64,000 nucleotides of DNA from Yamadazyma tenuis (Eukaryota > Ascomycota > Pichiomycetes > Serinales > Debaryomycetaceae). The notes below the pieces were generated by a model. That model was not told where the DNA came from, made no database searches, and saw only the letters and a list, made by a program, of their open reading frames with translations. Shown here piece after piece: positions 40,581 to 51,592 of the stretch (positions are counted from its first letter, which is position 1; every line of letters starts with the position of its first letter). The stretch is taken from NCBI RefSeq assembly GCF_029203305.1, contig NC_089465.1, forward strand, positions 248,001-312,000. The letters run 5' to 3'. Both the position numbers and the translations under genes were made by a program.

Positions 40581-43500
40581 CTATACAACGGCAGCGTCAT
40601 CGGAAACATGAGAGAACCCTCTGAACTGTTCTTGCATTTCAGATGTCAACACTGTGTCTACAGGAGTCAATCTTGGAGTTTCGGAGGTGAATTCCTTGTC
40701 GAAGTTGGAGTAGTCATGCTCGCTCGTCAATTCTGGCAAGTATGGTGGTTGGATGTTACAGCTCAAAATGTCATCGAAGTTCACATCGGCAAAGTAGGGG
40801 TGTTCCATGATCTCAAGGGCGTCTCTTTCTGAAGAACCTAATCTCATGGATGGGTCTTTGGTTAACAATGCCTGGAGAATCAACACCGTTTGACGAGGCA
40901 TGCTGATAGGATACTTGACATCATCATGTTCAATAGCATTGAAGATTTCATCTTCGTCATCACCTTTGAATGGGGATTGACATAAGAGCATTTGGAAGAG
41001 AAGCACACCAAATGCCCACCAATCAACGCTCCGGGTGTACTCTTTGCCTGAGACAATTTCTGGAGCCATAAACTCTGGAGTACCACAGAAGGTGCCGGTA
41101 GTGCTCTTATGCCACATGTTCTCTTTACATAATCCGTAATCACCGATTTTGATGTGTCCCTTGGAAGTCAATAAGATGTTATCCAATTTCAAATCACGAT
41201 ACACAATTCCGTTATCATGGAAATGCTTAAGGCCCAACAACACTTCACAAGCATAGAACTTGGCACGCTTGGCTGAAAACCTGGAGTTCTGGATATGCCA
41301 CATCAAATCACCACCCGAAATATACTCCATGACAAAGTAGATTCTGTTTTCCGTTTGAAAACAACAGTGTAAATTCAATAAGAATGGATGCATTTCCTTG
41401 TTTGCAGTCAAAAACACTCTCTTTTCTGACTTCACACTTTCTGCTTCATCATTTTCTACAATGAAATCCTTCTTAAGCACCTTAATAGCACATAAATTAT
41501 TGGTATGGCGAGATTCTGCCAACATCACCTTACCAAAATTACCTTTACCCAACACAGCCAAGAACTGGAAGTCATCCAAGCCCACCTTCTTTCTCCGGCG
41601 TCTAGAGGCCTTGTGTGGAGACGATTTTTCCTTTTTCTCAGCAGGAACAAGCTGTTCAGGGACTTGTGAGGCATACTTTTCTGGCTGGTGCGTGTAGTCG
41701 AATTCTTCGGGAGCAAAAGGATTGCTGGGTTCTGGTTGTGCCAAAAGTTCTTCAGACTTTGTAGACATGAATGTGTAGTCTCCAGGAAATTCCTGCTGCT
41801 GCTGTTGTTGAAGAGGAGGAGGGGGTGGTCTTCTTGCTTGCAGTTTGTAAGGATGCTCCGAAGTGGAGACAGGTACTTGGTACTGATCTGGAATAGCTGT
41901 AGGTAGTGTGTGGTTGAATCTGTCTTGTTCATCGTATGGGTCACCGAACTTATCAACACCTCTACCTATTTGTTCAGTAGAACCTCCTGATTTTTCGTAG
42001 TGTTGAGGGAACTGATGGTGTTGAGGAGTAGGTGGAAGCAGGTGTTGGTATGGTGAAACTGGAGGAGCAGCAACTGCGGTGGAACCAGAGCCAGAAGTGT
42101 CAGAAGAAACCGAAGACAAAGCTTTATGGCCGAGGTTGATCGGCTCCATAGGAGGGAACCCAGTCCTAGATTTAAGGGGCTTTGTTGCCTTCGGAGTAGG
42201 TTTGGGGGTGGACTTGATGGTGGAAAGAATCTTATTAGCCATATCCATAGACATTCCACAGAAATCGGGAACCAAGTGAGTACACTGGGTATGGCACATG
42301 ACACCACATTCGGTGCACTTCCTGACATTCTTTCTTCCCCAGGGTAAGATATAACCACAATGGCAACACCACTTTGTCCCTCTGTTAGCGGTGGGCTCAA
42401 ACCGATGAGGAATCCTGTGGTTCAACTTCGCTTCGTCCGAGTCAAGATCAGCACTAGACTTAGAAATACATTTGGTGACGACCTTCTGATAACACTTCCG
42501 ATGACATAAGAGACGACAATCCTGGCACTGGAATCCCGTGTAACGCAAAAATTCTCCACAAAGGGAGCAGCACATAATGTTGTAGAACTGTTTCTGCACA
42601 AACTGATGGCCGTGTTGATCGAAAACCTCTTCTTTTTTTGCCCTAATAGCACCTTGACGTCCCAAAGCTCCCATGAACTGTTTTCTTGATGAGTTGGACT
42701 TGTCAAAACTTAGAGTGACGAGCATTTGTCCCACTGGCTCGAGATTAATCCAGGTACTAACAGACACTCTTGGTGAATCAGAGGTAGATTGGACTGGAGG
42801 AGAGGGAACTGGCACCGGGTTCAGAGATCCAAAAGAATCACCGTAGGAGCCAGTTCCTGAATTGGCACCAGCACCGAAGGCATTACCAGATCCAGGACCC
42901 TGGTAGTCAGAAGCGGAGGCAGCCGACGCAGTAACCCATCCCTCATTTCCATCATTTGCAACCTTTTTCTTTCTAAGTTCTTCAGCGATATCACTTAATA
43001 AAGCCCAAGCCACGGCTACAGGAACCAAAGCAGAACCGGACTTGTCGTATACAGCAAGCTCAAGTTCATGGCTCTTGTCGATATCGATCACAAATTCTTC
43101 GTTCCATTTCCCATTACGGCTAGGCTTGGTTTTGGCTCTTTCCACATCATCCACCTTGACACAAACCAAGGACTCTGGCCGTTTCAGAAACATTGGCAGA
43201 GCAATGTGATCAATATCCCGAACACACGTGATTGTCACGTACAACTTCCCCAGAAGCGGACGACGGGCATACTTGGGGGTATTCATCATCTCCATGTCAC
43301 GAGTCACCTCTTCCACATCGATGTGCATGTCCTGGTACCGCTTCAACGCCTTATTGAGCAATTGAATCCGCTGGTCGCTTTCAACACGACCGCCTTCGGC
43401 GGCTATCGAGCTGCTTTTGTCACCGTCCATCAAGTAAAGTTGGCTGATTTTCTCGTTGGCAGCCTTATATTGATTTTCCACCTGGAGTTTGAACTGCAAT

Positions 43501-43823
43501 TGTTGTACCATGTATTGAATCCGGTGGCCCAATGAAGGCCCATCATACTTGATGAGATCGAACCTCGAATACACCGGACGATGGCCATTTTGCTGTTGGG
43601 GTGGTTGTTCGGATTGCTGTTTTTGTTGCAAAGATAACTTCGATAGAGTTTCTTGCAAATAATCGATATTCGATTGGGTTTCACGGATCTGATTATTGCA
43701 CCGTTGGATGACCTCTGAGTTGGTGGTGGTTCGTTTAAGCGATTGGAACCCTTGGATCAACTTGGTTTCTCTATCGATTTTGGCTCGAATGTCGTCCAAG
43801 ACTTTTGAGTTTCCTTGGGACAT
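40581..43823 (-). CDS. PKC1: Protein kinase C
   Basis: 1080 residues, full fungal PKC layout. Two HR1 (Rho-binding) coiled coils at about 1-65 and 105-185; C2 domain 190-295; pseudosubstrate GRQGAIRAKK near 388-397; two C1 zinc fingers at 405-452 and 473-522; Pro/Gln-rich hinge; kinase domain 752-1011 with GKGNFGKV, Lys781, catalytic Asp877 in YRDLKLDN, and DYG in place of DFG (usual for fungal Pkc1). Activation-loop TTGTFCGTPEFMAPE and C-terminal hydrophobic motif FRGFSH are present. Acts under Rho1 at the plasma membrane in the cell-wall integrity MAPK pathway. Convergent with the RAS2-like gene. Confidence 0.98.
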   Translation of the reverse strand: MSQGNSKVLDDIRAKIDRETKLIQGFQSLKRTTTNSEVIQRCNNQIRETQSNIDYLQETLSKLSLQQKQQSEQPPQQQNGHRPVYSRFDLIKYDGPSLGHRIQYMVQQLQFKLQVENQYKAANEKISQLYLMDGDKSSSIAAEGGRVESDQRIQLLNKALKRYQDMHIDVEEVTRDMEMMNTPKYARRPLLGKLYVTITCVRDIDHIALPMFLKRPESLVCVKVDDVERAKTKPSRNGKWNEEFVIDIDKSHELELAVYDKSGSALVPVAVAWALLSDIAEELRKKKVANDGNEGWVTASAASASDYQGPGSGNAFGAGANSGTGSYGDSFGSLNPVPVPSPPVQSTSDSPRVSVSTWINLEPVGQMLVTLSFDKSNSSRKQFMGALGRQGAIRAKKEEVFDQHGHQFVQKQFYNIMCCSLCGEFLRYTGFQCQDCRLLCHRKCYQKVVTKCISKSSADLDSDEAKLNHRIPHRFEPTANRGTKWCCHCGYILPWGRKNVRKCTECGVMCHTQCTHLVPDFCGMSMDMANKILSTIKSTPKPTPKATKPLKSRTGFPPMEPINLGHKALSSVSSDTSGSGSTAVAAPPVSPYQHLLPPTPQHHQFPQHYEKSGGSTEQIGRGVDKFGDPYDEQDRFNHTLPTAIPDQYQVPVSTSEHPYKLQARRPPPPPLQQQQQQEFPGDYTFMSTKSEELLAQPEPSNPFAPEEFDYTHQPEKYASQVPEQLVPAEKKEKSSPHKASRRRRKKVGLDDFQFLAVLGKGNFGKVMLAESRHTNNLCAIKVLKKDFIVENDEAESVKSEKRVFLTANKEMHPFLLNLHCCFQTENRIYFVMEYISGGDLMWHIQNSRFSAKRAKFYACEVLLGLKHFHDNGIVYRDLKLDNILLTSKGHIKIGDYGLCKENMWHKSTTGTFCGTPEFMAPEIVSGKEYTRSVDWWAFGVLLFQMLLCQSPFKGDDEDEIFNAIEHDDVKYPISMPRQTVLILQALLTKDPSMRLGSSERDALEIMEHPYFADVNFDDILSCNIQPPYLPELTSEHDYSNFDKEFTSETPRLTPVDTVLTSEMQEQFRGFSHVSDDAAVV

Positions 43824-44328
43824 TGAGAACAGTGTGAGACGGGAAAAACAAGGAGGAGGGTGAATCAGACAGTCAGATTCAGAAAATGGGTCGAACTACA
43901 CGAAACACTGGATTTTTGAAAGGATATATTGATGTATAGGCAACAGACCCTCAGCGATTTGGTTTGTGTTGACAGCCCGATTTGCGCGCTAGAAACGCTA
44001 AAAAAAAACAGAGCAGTCGTGCAGAGAGCTGGGAAGGGGCACGACCAGTGGTAGGTGGGATGTATCCCCATGAGTGATATAATTGGTAGCTGGTCAAGAG
44101 AATAAGAGATTCGCCAAGGAGGATGGGACTGGGAGTCCAAGAAGTATTTGGCTCAATAGGAAAGCATGAATTTTTCTTAATTAACTCAATTATTTCTTGA
44201 TTAGGAAGTCTACACATGAATGATAATTAAATAGCGAATTATTATATGATCTAGTTCTATTAGTACATTGTGCATGGGTGCGTGGGTCAGATGAATTTTA
44301 AATGCATGGTTAAATGGTTCATTCGTGG
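43824..44328. other. PKC1 promoter region
   Basis: 505 bp between SEA4 (stop) and PKC1 (start), both minus strand. AT-rich near 44170-44260 with TTAATTAA; a poly(A) run at about 44000. No further feature supported. Confidence 0.45.
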
Positions 44329-47154
44329 TTATAAGCTGTTACACTGACAACTGCAATCTGGCACTGGACAAACATAATGCTTAGCGAACCACTCCTCAGC
44401 ATGGAATGCATGGCAGCCGTGGTTGCAACTCAAGCAGAAACTGAACCATTCCCTGAACCTGTTCTCTATGAGAGACGCCGATGCCGGTGTAACCAGGGTT
44501 TCAAAGGGCACAGGTGTTCCAAGCGAAAGAAGACACACCGAACACCGGGGAAGTTGTGCTCCACAGTGGGGACATGAATTTGTATCATTACGAGTGGCTC
44601 TGCGTGGTGGAAGTTGGGGCTTGGGTTTGGACTGGCCCCTAGTTGAAAGGTTCTTGGAACACCTTGGACATTGGAGGTACACCTGTTTAGGAACGGCCGA
44701 AAGGGTAGGCACACCTGTAGAGGTTCGGGAGAGTCTTGTGCGATGGACATCGAAGGTGGCTCTGGTCTTAAAAAGACTCCAGCTGTTAAGGAGGCCTCTG
44801 TACGAATCGATCCAGTGGTCGATACGCCTGTCAACAAGATACCGGGGAGACCCAAATGAGGCCATCAACGCAGCCGTTTGCACGTCACTGGTACGATCAA
44901 CGTACAGCTGGAGCAAGTCGACTCCACGCCCAGTGATTCCCGTTAACATCAACCCTTCCAACTCTCCTTTAGTTACCACATAGTCGGCAAGACGATGCAA
45001 GTAGACCGTCAAGTCCTTGTCGGAAAGGAACCGAAGGGCCACTCCAAGCCGTTCTCTCAACGGCAAACTGTGCTCATCCAACACGTCCCACCAGTCATTA
45101 TCGGCAATGAACGCAAATATGGCCCTAAGGTATGGATTATCCAACTCCAGGGCCATTTTCCGGCACTGATCTTTCCACGGACTATTGACGTTGGAGTCTC
45201 TGTAGGCCAAATAAGCAGCCACGGCGGTGGCGATGATCCGAAGTCGTTCTTTGGGCGACAGTGACAAAATAGAAACTGCCCGGTCAATGTGACCGTGGAA
45301 CACCGCCCAACCAGCTGCCTTTTCATAGAACCCAAGAGACACGAGGATCTCGAGTCGTTCATCAAACTCCTCGTCGCTGAAATACCATCCCAGCACAATC
45401 AAACAAAGCTTTCTTTGGGCTTTATGTTCACTGGCACTAGGAATGTGAATGGCTGCAGCCTTCTTGCCTTTTGACAGAACAATGGCCTTGATGGTTTGGG
45501 CAAAAAATTGTTCCAGGAGCGGTCCGTCTGTGTTGAACCGTTTGGGGTTGGTCAACTTTTCTATCCCATTCCATATACCTATGACCCCAAGAAACCCAAG
45601 ATCCACCCCATGTGACACCATTGTTCCCTTGTCTAGAGACTTTTTGGCGAGACTCAACCATTTCCAGGTGTTTCGGAGAGCTAGTTGATTGTCGATATCG
45701 TCAATGGACTCAAGAACCCGAATATTGAGCTCGCAGTCGTGGCTATAGCCCAACACGGCTCTACGGCGTATGGTCCAACAGATATCGTTGCGGAGCATGT
45801 CCGAGGTGCCAAGCATATTCCACACGGCGGCGTGGTCGTTGAGGTCATGGCCGTTTTCGATGTTATCGGTGTTTTCATCGTCGATTTCGGTGTTTTCGTC
45901 ACCGTCTACAACAGGAGGGGTGTTTTCTTCCCGGAACCGGTTCAAGTCAGCACTAAGCAGTAAATCATTAGCACGAGACGGTGGTCCTGGAGCTGGCTCG
46001 TCCAAAAACCGCGTGAAAGCTCCTTCTGGACCCACTATGGAGAATTCGTTATTGGAGTTGAAGTCAAGCGACTCAATGCACTCAACGGCCGGCATTCGAA
46101 ACACCGACCCACTCTGCCGCATACACACAAAAGAGGTGGAGGTGGCAGCACGGGCATCGGGAGAGTAGTCGAACGAAATGACACGGGAGTAGTCTGCCTT
46201 TACGTCGAGCACGAGACTGACGAAAAGGCTATCATGGTCGGGGCGGTACAACTGAGCCGATTGGGCCTTGAGAGCGGCGGTGGCCCCGACGGCGGCGCCA
46301 GCACTAGAGCTGATGACGGGGGTGGTGGCAGTAGCGGACGCATCGTCAGTAGCAGGCACCACGCCCGTGTGCCAACGTCGGATCAACTCGCCGTTAAAGA
46401 TGGATGAGAACTCACCCCGCCGCACCGGCGAGTACCGCAAGCACGGCCGGGCATTCTTCCTCGAGGTGTCTAGTAACTTATTGAACTGTAGCACCGGCAG
46501 CTCTCGATTCTTGCGGGTCAACATCCGCCGGTCCCAGAGCGCCAACAGTCCGTCTTCGCCCAGCGACAGAAAGTTATGGGGCTGGAACGGGTCCACCGCT
46601 AGGTCGAGGGTGCACTTTGCCGCTAATTGGAAAGCTGGAACTTCAGCACGAATGTCGAATTCTCGCAAGTACTTATAGCTGCCACAAAGCAAATGGTCGG
46701 GGCGATCAGGGTAGAAAAGTGCCGATAACACCGCCTCATTGGGAACGTAGCTGTGGACCGGCATCTGGCGGGACTCGCTGTCGAGGCTCCAGATTTGAAG
46801 ACTTGTATCTTGTCGGCCTTTATCGAAAGCTGCTGCCACAAGCGAATGACTGAACGAAACCGCGTTGCACGGCCTACTCTGTTTGGGGCGGAGACGTATA
46901 ACGGTGGAGGAGTTGTCGGTCATATCCAATACGCCGACGGTACCGTTGATTTGGCCAACGGCAGTGAATCCATGTTGGAATTGGGAGTAGGTGGAACACA
47001 GGATATTGTCAAAGCCACCGCGAGACACAGTGGGGGAGATGGTGTCGGCGTCGGTGGTGTAGAGAATGATCTCATCGCCGAGGGGAGTGACGGCAACGAA
47101 GTGTTGGGTGTGTTGGCCGTTGTCCCAATTGGCTCTGATGATGGTGCCGCTCAT
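44329..47154 (-). CDS. SEA4: SEA/GATOR2 complex subunit Sea4 (MIOS homologue)
   Basis: 941 residues (1038 in S. cerevisiae). N-terminal WD40 propeller to about residue 400 (GQINGTVGVLDM, SLQIWSLDSESR, SYKYLREFDIRAE, LGEDGLLALWDRRML). An alpha-solenoid middle follows (RRAVLGYSHDCELNI, VLGWYFSDEEFDERLEIL). The C-terminal RING-like zinc domain from about 855 has CPHCGAQLPRCSVCLLSLG and CLSCNHGCHAFHAEEWF. Acts at the vacuole membrane in the SEACAT subcomplex, opposing SEACIT inhibition of TORC1. Codon use is less biased and GC content higher than in neighbours. Confidence 0.92.
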   Translation of the reverse strand: MSGTIIRANWDNGQHTQHFVAVTPLGDEIILYTTDADTISPTVSRGGFDNILCSTYSQFQHGFTAVGQINGTVGVLDMTDNSSTVIRLRPKQSRPCNAVSFSHSLVAAAFDKGRQDTSLQIWSLDSESRQMPVHSYVPNEAVLSALFYPDRPDHLLCGSYKYLREFDIRAEVPAFQLAAKCTLDLAVDPFQPHNFLSLGEDGLLALWDRRMLTRKNRELPVLQFNKLLDTSRKNARPCLRYSPVRRGEFSSIFNGELIRRWHTGVVPATDDASATATTPVISSSAGAAVGATAALKAQSAQLYRPDHDSLFVSLVLDVKADYSRVISFDYSPDARAATSTSFVCMRQSGSVFRMPAVECIESLDFNSNNEFSIVGPEGAFTRFLDEPAPGPPSRANDLLLSADLNRFREENTPPVVDGDENTEIDDENTDNIENGHDLNDHAAVWNMLGTSDMLRNDICWTIRRRAVLGYSHDCELNIRVLESIDDIDNQLALRNTWKWLSLAKKSLDKGTMVSHGVDLGFLGVIGIWNGIEKLTNPKRFNTDGPLLEQFFAQTIKAIVLSKGKKAAAIHIPSASEHKAQRKLCLIVLGWYFSDEEFDERLEILVSLGFYEKAAGWAVFHGHIDRAVSILSLSPKERLRIIATAVAAYLAYRDSNVNSPWKDQCRKMALELDNPYLRAIFAFIADNDWWDVLDEHSLPLRERLGVALRFLSDKDLTVYLHRLADYVVTKGELEGLMLTGITGRGVDLLQLYVDRTSDVQTAALMASFGSPRYLVDRRIDHWIDSYRGLLNSWSLFKTRATFDVHRTRLSRTSTGVPTLSAVPKQVYLQCPRCSKNLSTRGQSKPKPQLPPRRATRNDTNSCPHCGAQLPRCSVCLLSLGTPVPFETLVTPASASLIENRFREWFSFCLSCNHGCHAFHAEEWFAKHYVCPVPDCSCQCNSL

Positions 47155-47959
47155 AGTGAGAGATAGTGCCAGTAGAAGCGATCACTGAGAGTAAAATGCG
47201 ACTCGTGGACTGCGACAAAATGCCACTGGTAGACCGGGCAATTGGTAGAGAATTCGACCAAATGGCGCGACCCCAGCCTACGGTGCTCGAATAATTGTTA
47301 TTTATTTTACATATATAAGCCATCTAATTAATCACAATATCCTCATCTTCTCTTGTGTGCTGCTCGAAAATCCCTTCTTCTCCATAGGCTTCGGCGTTCT
47401 CTTCAAACTCTCTATTTCGTGGTCCTTTCCAGGATACCTGTCTTTTCGGTCGCTGGTGTTGTTCGATTTGAACAACTGTGTAATTCTCGTACGGAAACTC
47501 ATGAGGACAGAAACAACGGGAGCCAGTCCCTGTTTTATACCCCTTCTAAACTATACTTCTGAATGTGACAGGTGAAGGATTTTCATTAAGGTTTTCACTA
47601 AGATCTGTCATACTCGGGAAGGGTCTCGATTAGGACAATACATCGGCCGAGCATAGATATATGAGTCATGATAAGCGGTTTTTTAGGAAGCAGAGATGCG
47701 GCGCGGAGGTCTGCTCTTTGTGTGTAATGTATGCAAGAGAAGAGAGACATGAGATGAGATGAGGTGTACGGAGATACGGAGCAAGTATGATGAGATTTTG
47801 TTTGCGTCTGCACCTTTGTGTCAAGTTTGCATCTGTCCCGTCGTGAAGCTCTAGCATTCAATTATTTTCAATTTTTCAGAGATTTTCTAAACTCCATAAT
47901 CCACCAAATGACTTCATCTCAAGGTATCTAACAATTTTCATTATATCTATACATATATT
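47155..47959. other. SEA4 upstream region and HSL1 3' region
   Basis: 805 bp. A TATA-like ATATATAAG lies at about 47311-47319, about 155 bp before SEA4. A GAGATGAGATGAGG stretch is near 47750. Short open frames here have no coding character. If the two flanking gene blocks are separate in other Candida species, the rearrangement point falls in or near this stretch. Confidence 0.45.
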
Positions 47960-50900
47960 TTAACGCTTCTTCTCGTGCTCCCGGATGATGAACGAAACGA
48001 TCTTGATCAAGTTCTTGAAACTCTTCGTAGATCCCTTCACCTTAATTAAATGTAAGCTTGATCGGTTGACCATATCGATGACCTCAATCTTAAACTTGAG
48101 CTTTCTGCCGTTAGCAAAGTTCGAGGGAACCAACCCATCTATAATACCAAACTCTTCGTCAATGTTGAAATGGGTAAGCGAGCCTTCGAATTTCTTGAGC
48201 TCAAGAGTAGTTCGGATAATTTCAAGAAGCTCAACAGAAGAGAGTTCCGAGTTAATCGTCGTGATCTTATTCTGCTTGTTATTTGGGGACGATGACCCTC
48301 CAAGTGAATGGATGATTTTCATGAACCAATTCTCCTTAGGAGCTTCTAGTTCCTCGTCTTTCGACATAGGAGGCTTTGGAGCTTCACGCTTGGGCCTTAA
48401 ACTAAGTCTTCTCAATACGGTTGTGTGAACCCGACCAGGCTTGGAAGGCTGAATTTCCACTGGTTTAGGACCTGAAATCACCGGTGCCGTTTCAGTGACG
48501 GGCGAAGATAACGGCAGGTTTGCCTCAACTAAGGACACTGGCTTGATTGGTTTGGTCATTAAAAGGGCGTGCTGAGACATGATGGTGGATATCGTACCTT
48601 GATGGTCATCCAACTCCAACTGTTGAGGCCGGTGCCTACTGCTTTCATTATCCTCTTGGTTATAGCTTCCTTCATCTTGGCCAAAGCTTCTCTCTTGATT
48701 AAAGCTTCTATCTTCTTGATTGAAACTTCTATCCTCCGAATCAAGCTGGCCTTGTTGCAGATCTCTATAATTATCATTATTCTCCTGGTAACTCGACGAA
48801 GTATCACGGTCATACGCCCGAGAGTCCACTTCAGTATCAGAGCCCTGTTCATCTTCGTCGTCGAAATCCTGTTCGTGTTTGCTGATTTCAAATTCGTTGG
48901 ATTCGTTCTCTTCAACATTAATGGTATCAGCCAAAGAGGTTGTATCCAAGATGTTTTGCCGCAGAATGCTAGCATCGGGCTCGTTCTCCTGAATAATACC
49001 TTGATCAGTAATGGCATTCCTCATCAACGTTGTGTTGTTCGTTTCCTCTTCATTGTCACTTACAGAAACCGAAATGAACTCATCATCTTTGTTGTAGCTG
49101 GTTGCTAATCCCTTCAAATCGATAGTAGTGGACTTCTTGAGTTGAGACTTGGACTTGTGACGCACAACAGTGCCACTTTCGCTCTTGACATTCACATTAT
49201 TGTAGATCTCCAGTTCAGGGTTAAACAGGTTAAGCAACCCATTAAAGGAGAATCTCGAAAATCGTGGATTAGGAATCATGGGTCTTTTGGAGTTGAACAC
49301 CTGAGACAAGTTGGTAGAAGTTGCTTGGAAAGTAGATCTCACAGGTGACATCTTTTGAGCAGAAGTAATTGCTTCTGTCGTCAACACTATGCCTTTAGGA
49401 GCATCGGGTCTGTTTGGTAAAGCCGAAGTGGGAGGTGTCAGTTTCTTTCTAGTACCTTCCTTATCATCAGACAAAAGCGAGGAGTACTTTGGGGTTAGGT
49501 TAGGCACCTCATCCTGAGAGGGTTTAGTCACCGCATCCTGAGCGGGTTTAGCCACCGGTTTCTCCAACACGTTGAACTCCTTCAAGGAAATGTTCATGTT
49601 CTCTTTATCAATGAAGCTCGATAATCTCATAGAACTAGATGTTTTCACCGTCTTCTTGACCAAGAATGGTTGGTTGAGCTCGATCCCTAAGTTCTTCAAC
49701 ACTTTAGTTGTGTTTTCATTGACTCCTGTACGTCTCAAAGAGGCATATGAAGAAGGTGCCGCCAACGATTTTGCTCTCAAGAGTGAACTAATACCAGCAA
49801 TACGGGGGTCAAGAGATTGAGATGGTAAAGGAGGTTCGGTGACATTTCTTCTGGGGGAAGCAGACAAAACAGCGGCATTTGGAGGGAGCCGTTTACCTGA
49901 AGGCTCTGTGTCTGAGTGCTCAAGATTACTGTCTTTCTGGGAAAGGTCTGAGTCCTCATCGGTAGACAAAAAGCTATGAGAGGGAATTGTCAGTTGTTCA
50001 CTTTCTTTCTGCTTTTCTTGTTCATACTTCAATGCCCTGGCCTCATTGATGTCATGGACCTTCTTAGCCAATCTGCGTTCATGTCTTTCCATGGCCGATA
50101 TGTTATTCTCTTTATCATCATGAATCATCTTACTCAATTCGTTACCAGTTAATTTTCTAGTTAACTTTTGAACTGGTTTGGAGCTGGACCGTGAAATGGT
50201 AATACTCTCATTCAATTTCATTGATTTCTTTTTGTTGAACGAATTGGATGCCTTGAAGGAATTTGAAGTGTTGGTGATGTTATTCAAAGCCTTTTTAGAA
50301 GAGGTCGATTTCTTCAACAGCTTTTCTGGAGATCTTGAACTAGACTTTATGATCGACCCACTCGACAAATCAAGGTTATCATCAATGTGGTCATTTCTAT
50401 ATTTCATCAACAAGTAATAGAACACCTTTTCAGGATTTTTTTCGTGAGATAACAACCTACTCATTATAACTTCTTCGTCACAGTTGTGGAATAAAATCGA
50501 TAAGTTCTTTAAGATCTCCTTATCTACCTTATTGGAACTATTGAGGGGTTTGATGTTGAGATTATGATAACCAATACCTCCAGCACTAGAGGGTAAGTTG
50601 TTAGGATACTTAGTTAATAATGGATGTTTGAGAATTCCTTCGATGGTAATTCTTTGGTCAGGGTCAACTCTCAACATTCTCGATATTAAGTCCTTGGCTT
50701 CTGCGGATAAGTTAGCAGGCATAATGAACTTGCCGTTTTGGACCTTCAACAACAACTTTCTGATGTTTTCATCGTCAAATGGTAAATGCCCTGTTAACAA
50801 GGCAAATAAAATAATTCCACAGGACCAGATATCAGAAGGAGCCCCGTGATAGTTTTTACCAGCGACAATCTCAGGTGAAGCATAATGTGGAGAACCACAT

Positions 50901-51592
50901 GAGGTTTCAAGTAACTTTTCATTCACTTCCAAGGCAGCCATACCAAAATCAGCAATCTTGATGTTTTTGTTGAAATCAAGAAGTAAATTCTCAGGCTTCA
51001 AGTCTCTGTGACATATGTTAAATTGATGCAAGTAACTGATACCGTGGATGATCTGCTTGAAGTAGTTGACGGCCTCATATTCTTGCAATTTACCTCTTTT
51101 AATCATGTAATCAAAAAGCTCACCTCCTTCAATATACTCGAGAATGAGATACAAATCGTTCTTATTCTCCCAAACATCAAATAGTCCCATGATATTGGGA
51201 TGGTTGATGAGCTTCATTATAATGATTTCACGTTCAATTCCGTATGGTAAGTTTCTACCCGCCAAGTTTCTGTACTTGGGGTTTTCAAGTTTCTTGAAGT
51301 TGGACTTGGGAACAATCTTAACAGCAGCCAACTTGCCGGTATTGATGTTCTTCGCCAAGCGGACCCTTCCAGTGGAGCCTCGTCCTAGGGTACGGCCAAG
51401 CTTCCAAGGCCCGATACGGTTCTGACTTTTGCGTTTTTTGTTGGAGTTGTTTGTGTTTGTGGATATTTGAGAGAGCCTTTTACTGGCATTAGTGACCGAC
51501 TGAACCACTCGGTCGACGTTCCAGGACTCTTCGTCCACAGGCGCCTGTGGAAAGTCGGCGGACAGCTGGGGGTGAGATGCAATAGAAGTCAT
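47960..51592 (-). CDS. HSL1: Nim1-related kinase Hsl1 (septin/morphogenesis checkpoint)
   Basis: 1210 residues. The N-terminal block VQSVTNASKRLSQISTNT is the Hsl1 hallmark and separates it from Gin4/Kcc4. Kinase domain 61-329: GRGSTGRV, Lys92, HRDLKPEN (Asp197), DFG at 215, TSCGSPHYASPEIV. A conserved segment after the kinase (LFHNCDEEVIMSRLLSHEKNPEKVFYYLL) is present; long disordered middle; KA1-like membrane-binding domain in the last 110 residues. Hsl1 recruits Hsl7/Swe1 to the septin ring and promotes mitotic entry. C. albicans Hsl1 is longer (about 1460). A candidate intron ends 2 nt before the ATG. Confidence 0.92.
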   Translation of the reverse strand: MTSIASHPQLSADFPQAPVDEESWNVDRVVQSVTNASKRLSQISTNTNNSNKKRKSQNRIGPWKLGRTLGRGSTGRVRLAKNINTGKLAAVKIVPKSNFKKLENPKYRNLAGRNLPYGIEREIIIMKLINHPNIMGLFDVWENKNDLYLILEYIEGGELFDYMIKRGKLQEYEAVNYFKQIIHGISYLHQFNICHRDLKPENLLLDFNKNIKIADFGMAALEVNEKLLETSCGSPHYASPEIVAGKNYHGAPSDIWSCGIILFALLTGHLPFDDENIRKLLLKVQNGKFIMPANLSAEAKDLISRMLRVDPDQRITIEGILKHPLLTKYPNNLPSSAGGIGYHNLNIKPLNSSNKVDKEILKNLSILFHNCDEEVIMSRLLSHEKNPEKVFYYLLMKYRNDHIDDNLDLSSGSIIKSSSRSPEKLLKKSTSSKKALNNITNTSNSFKASNSFNKKKSMKLNESITISRSSSKPVQKLTRKLTGNELSKMIHDDKENNISAMERHERRLAKKVHDINEARALKYEQEKQKESEQLTIPSHSFLSTDEDSDLSQKDSNLEHSDTEPSGKRLPPNAAVLSASPRRNVTEPPLPSQSLDPRIAGISSLLRAKSLAAPSSYASLRRTGVNENTTKVLKNLGIELNQPFLVKKTVKTSSSMRLSSFIDKENMNISLKEFNVLEKPVAKPAQDAVTKPSQDEVPNLTPKYSSLLSDDKEGTRKKLTPPTSALPNRPDAPKGIVLTTEAITSAQKMSPVRSTFQATSTNLSQVFNSKRPMIPNPRFSRFSFNGLLNLFNPELEIYNNVNVKSESGTVVRHKSKSQLKKSTTIDLKGLATSYNKDDEFISVSVSDNEEETNNTTLMRNAITDQGIIQENEPDASILRQNILDTTSLADTINVEENESNEFEISKHEQDFDDEDEQGSDTEVDSRAYDRDTSSSYQENNDNYRDLQQGQLDSEDRSFNQEDRSFNQERSFGQDEGSYNQEDNESSRHRPQQLELDDHQGTISTIMSQHALLMTKPIKPVSLVEANLPLSSPVTETAPVISGPKPVEIQPSKPGRVHTTVLRRLSLRPKREAPKPPMSKDEELEAPKENWFMKIIHSLGGSSSPNNKQNKITTINSELSSVELLEIIRTTLELKKFEGSLTHFNIDEEFGIIDGLVPSNFANGRKLKFKIEVIDMVNRSSLHLIKVKGSTKSFKNLIKIVSFIIREHEKKR

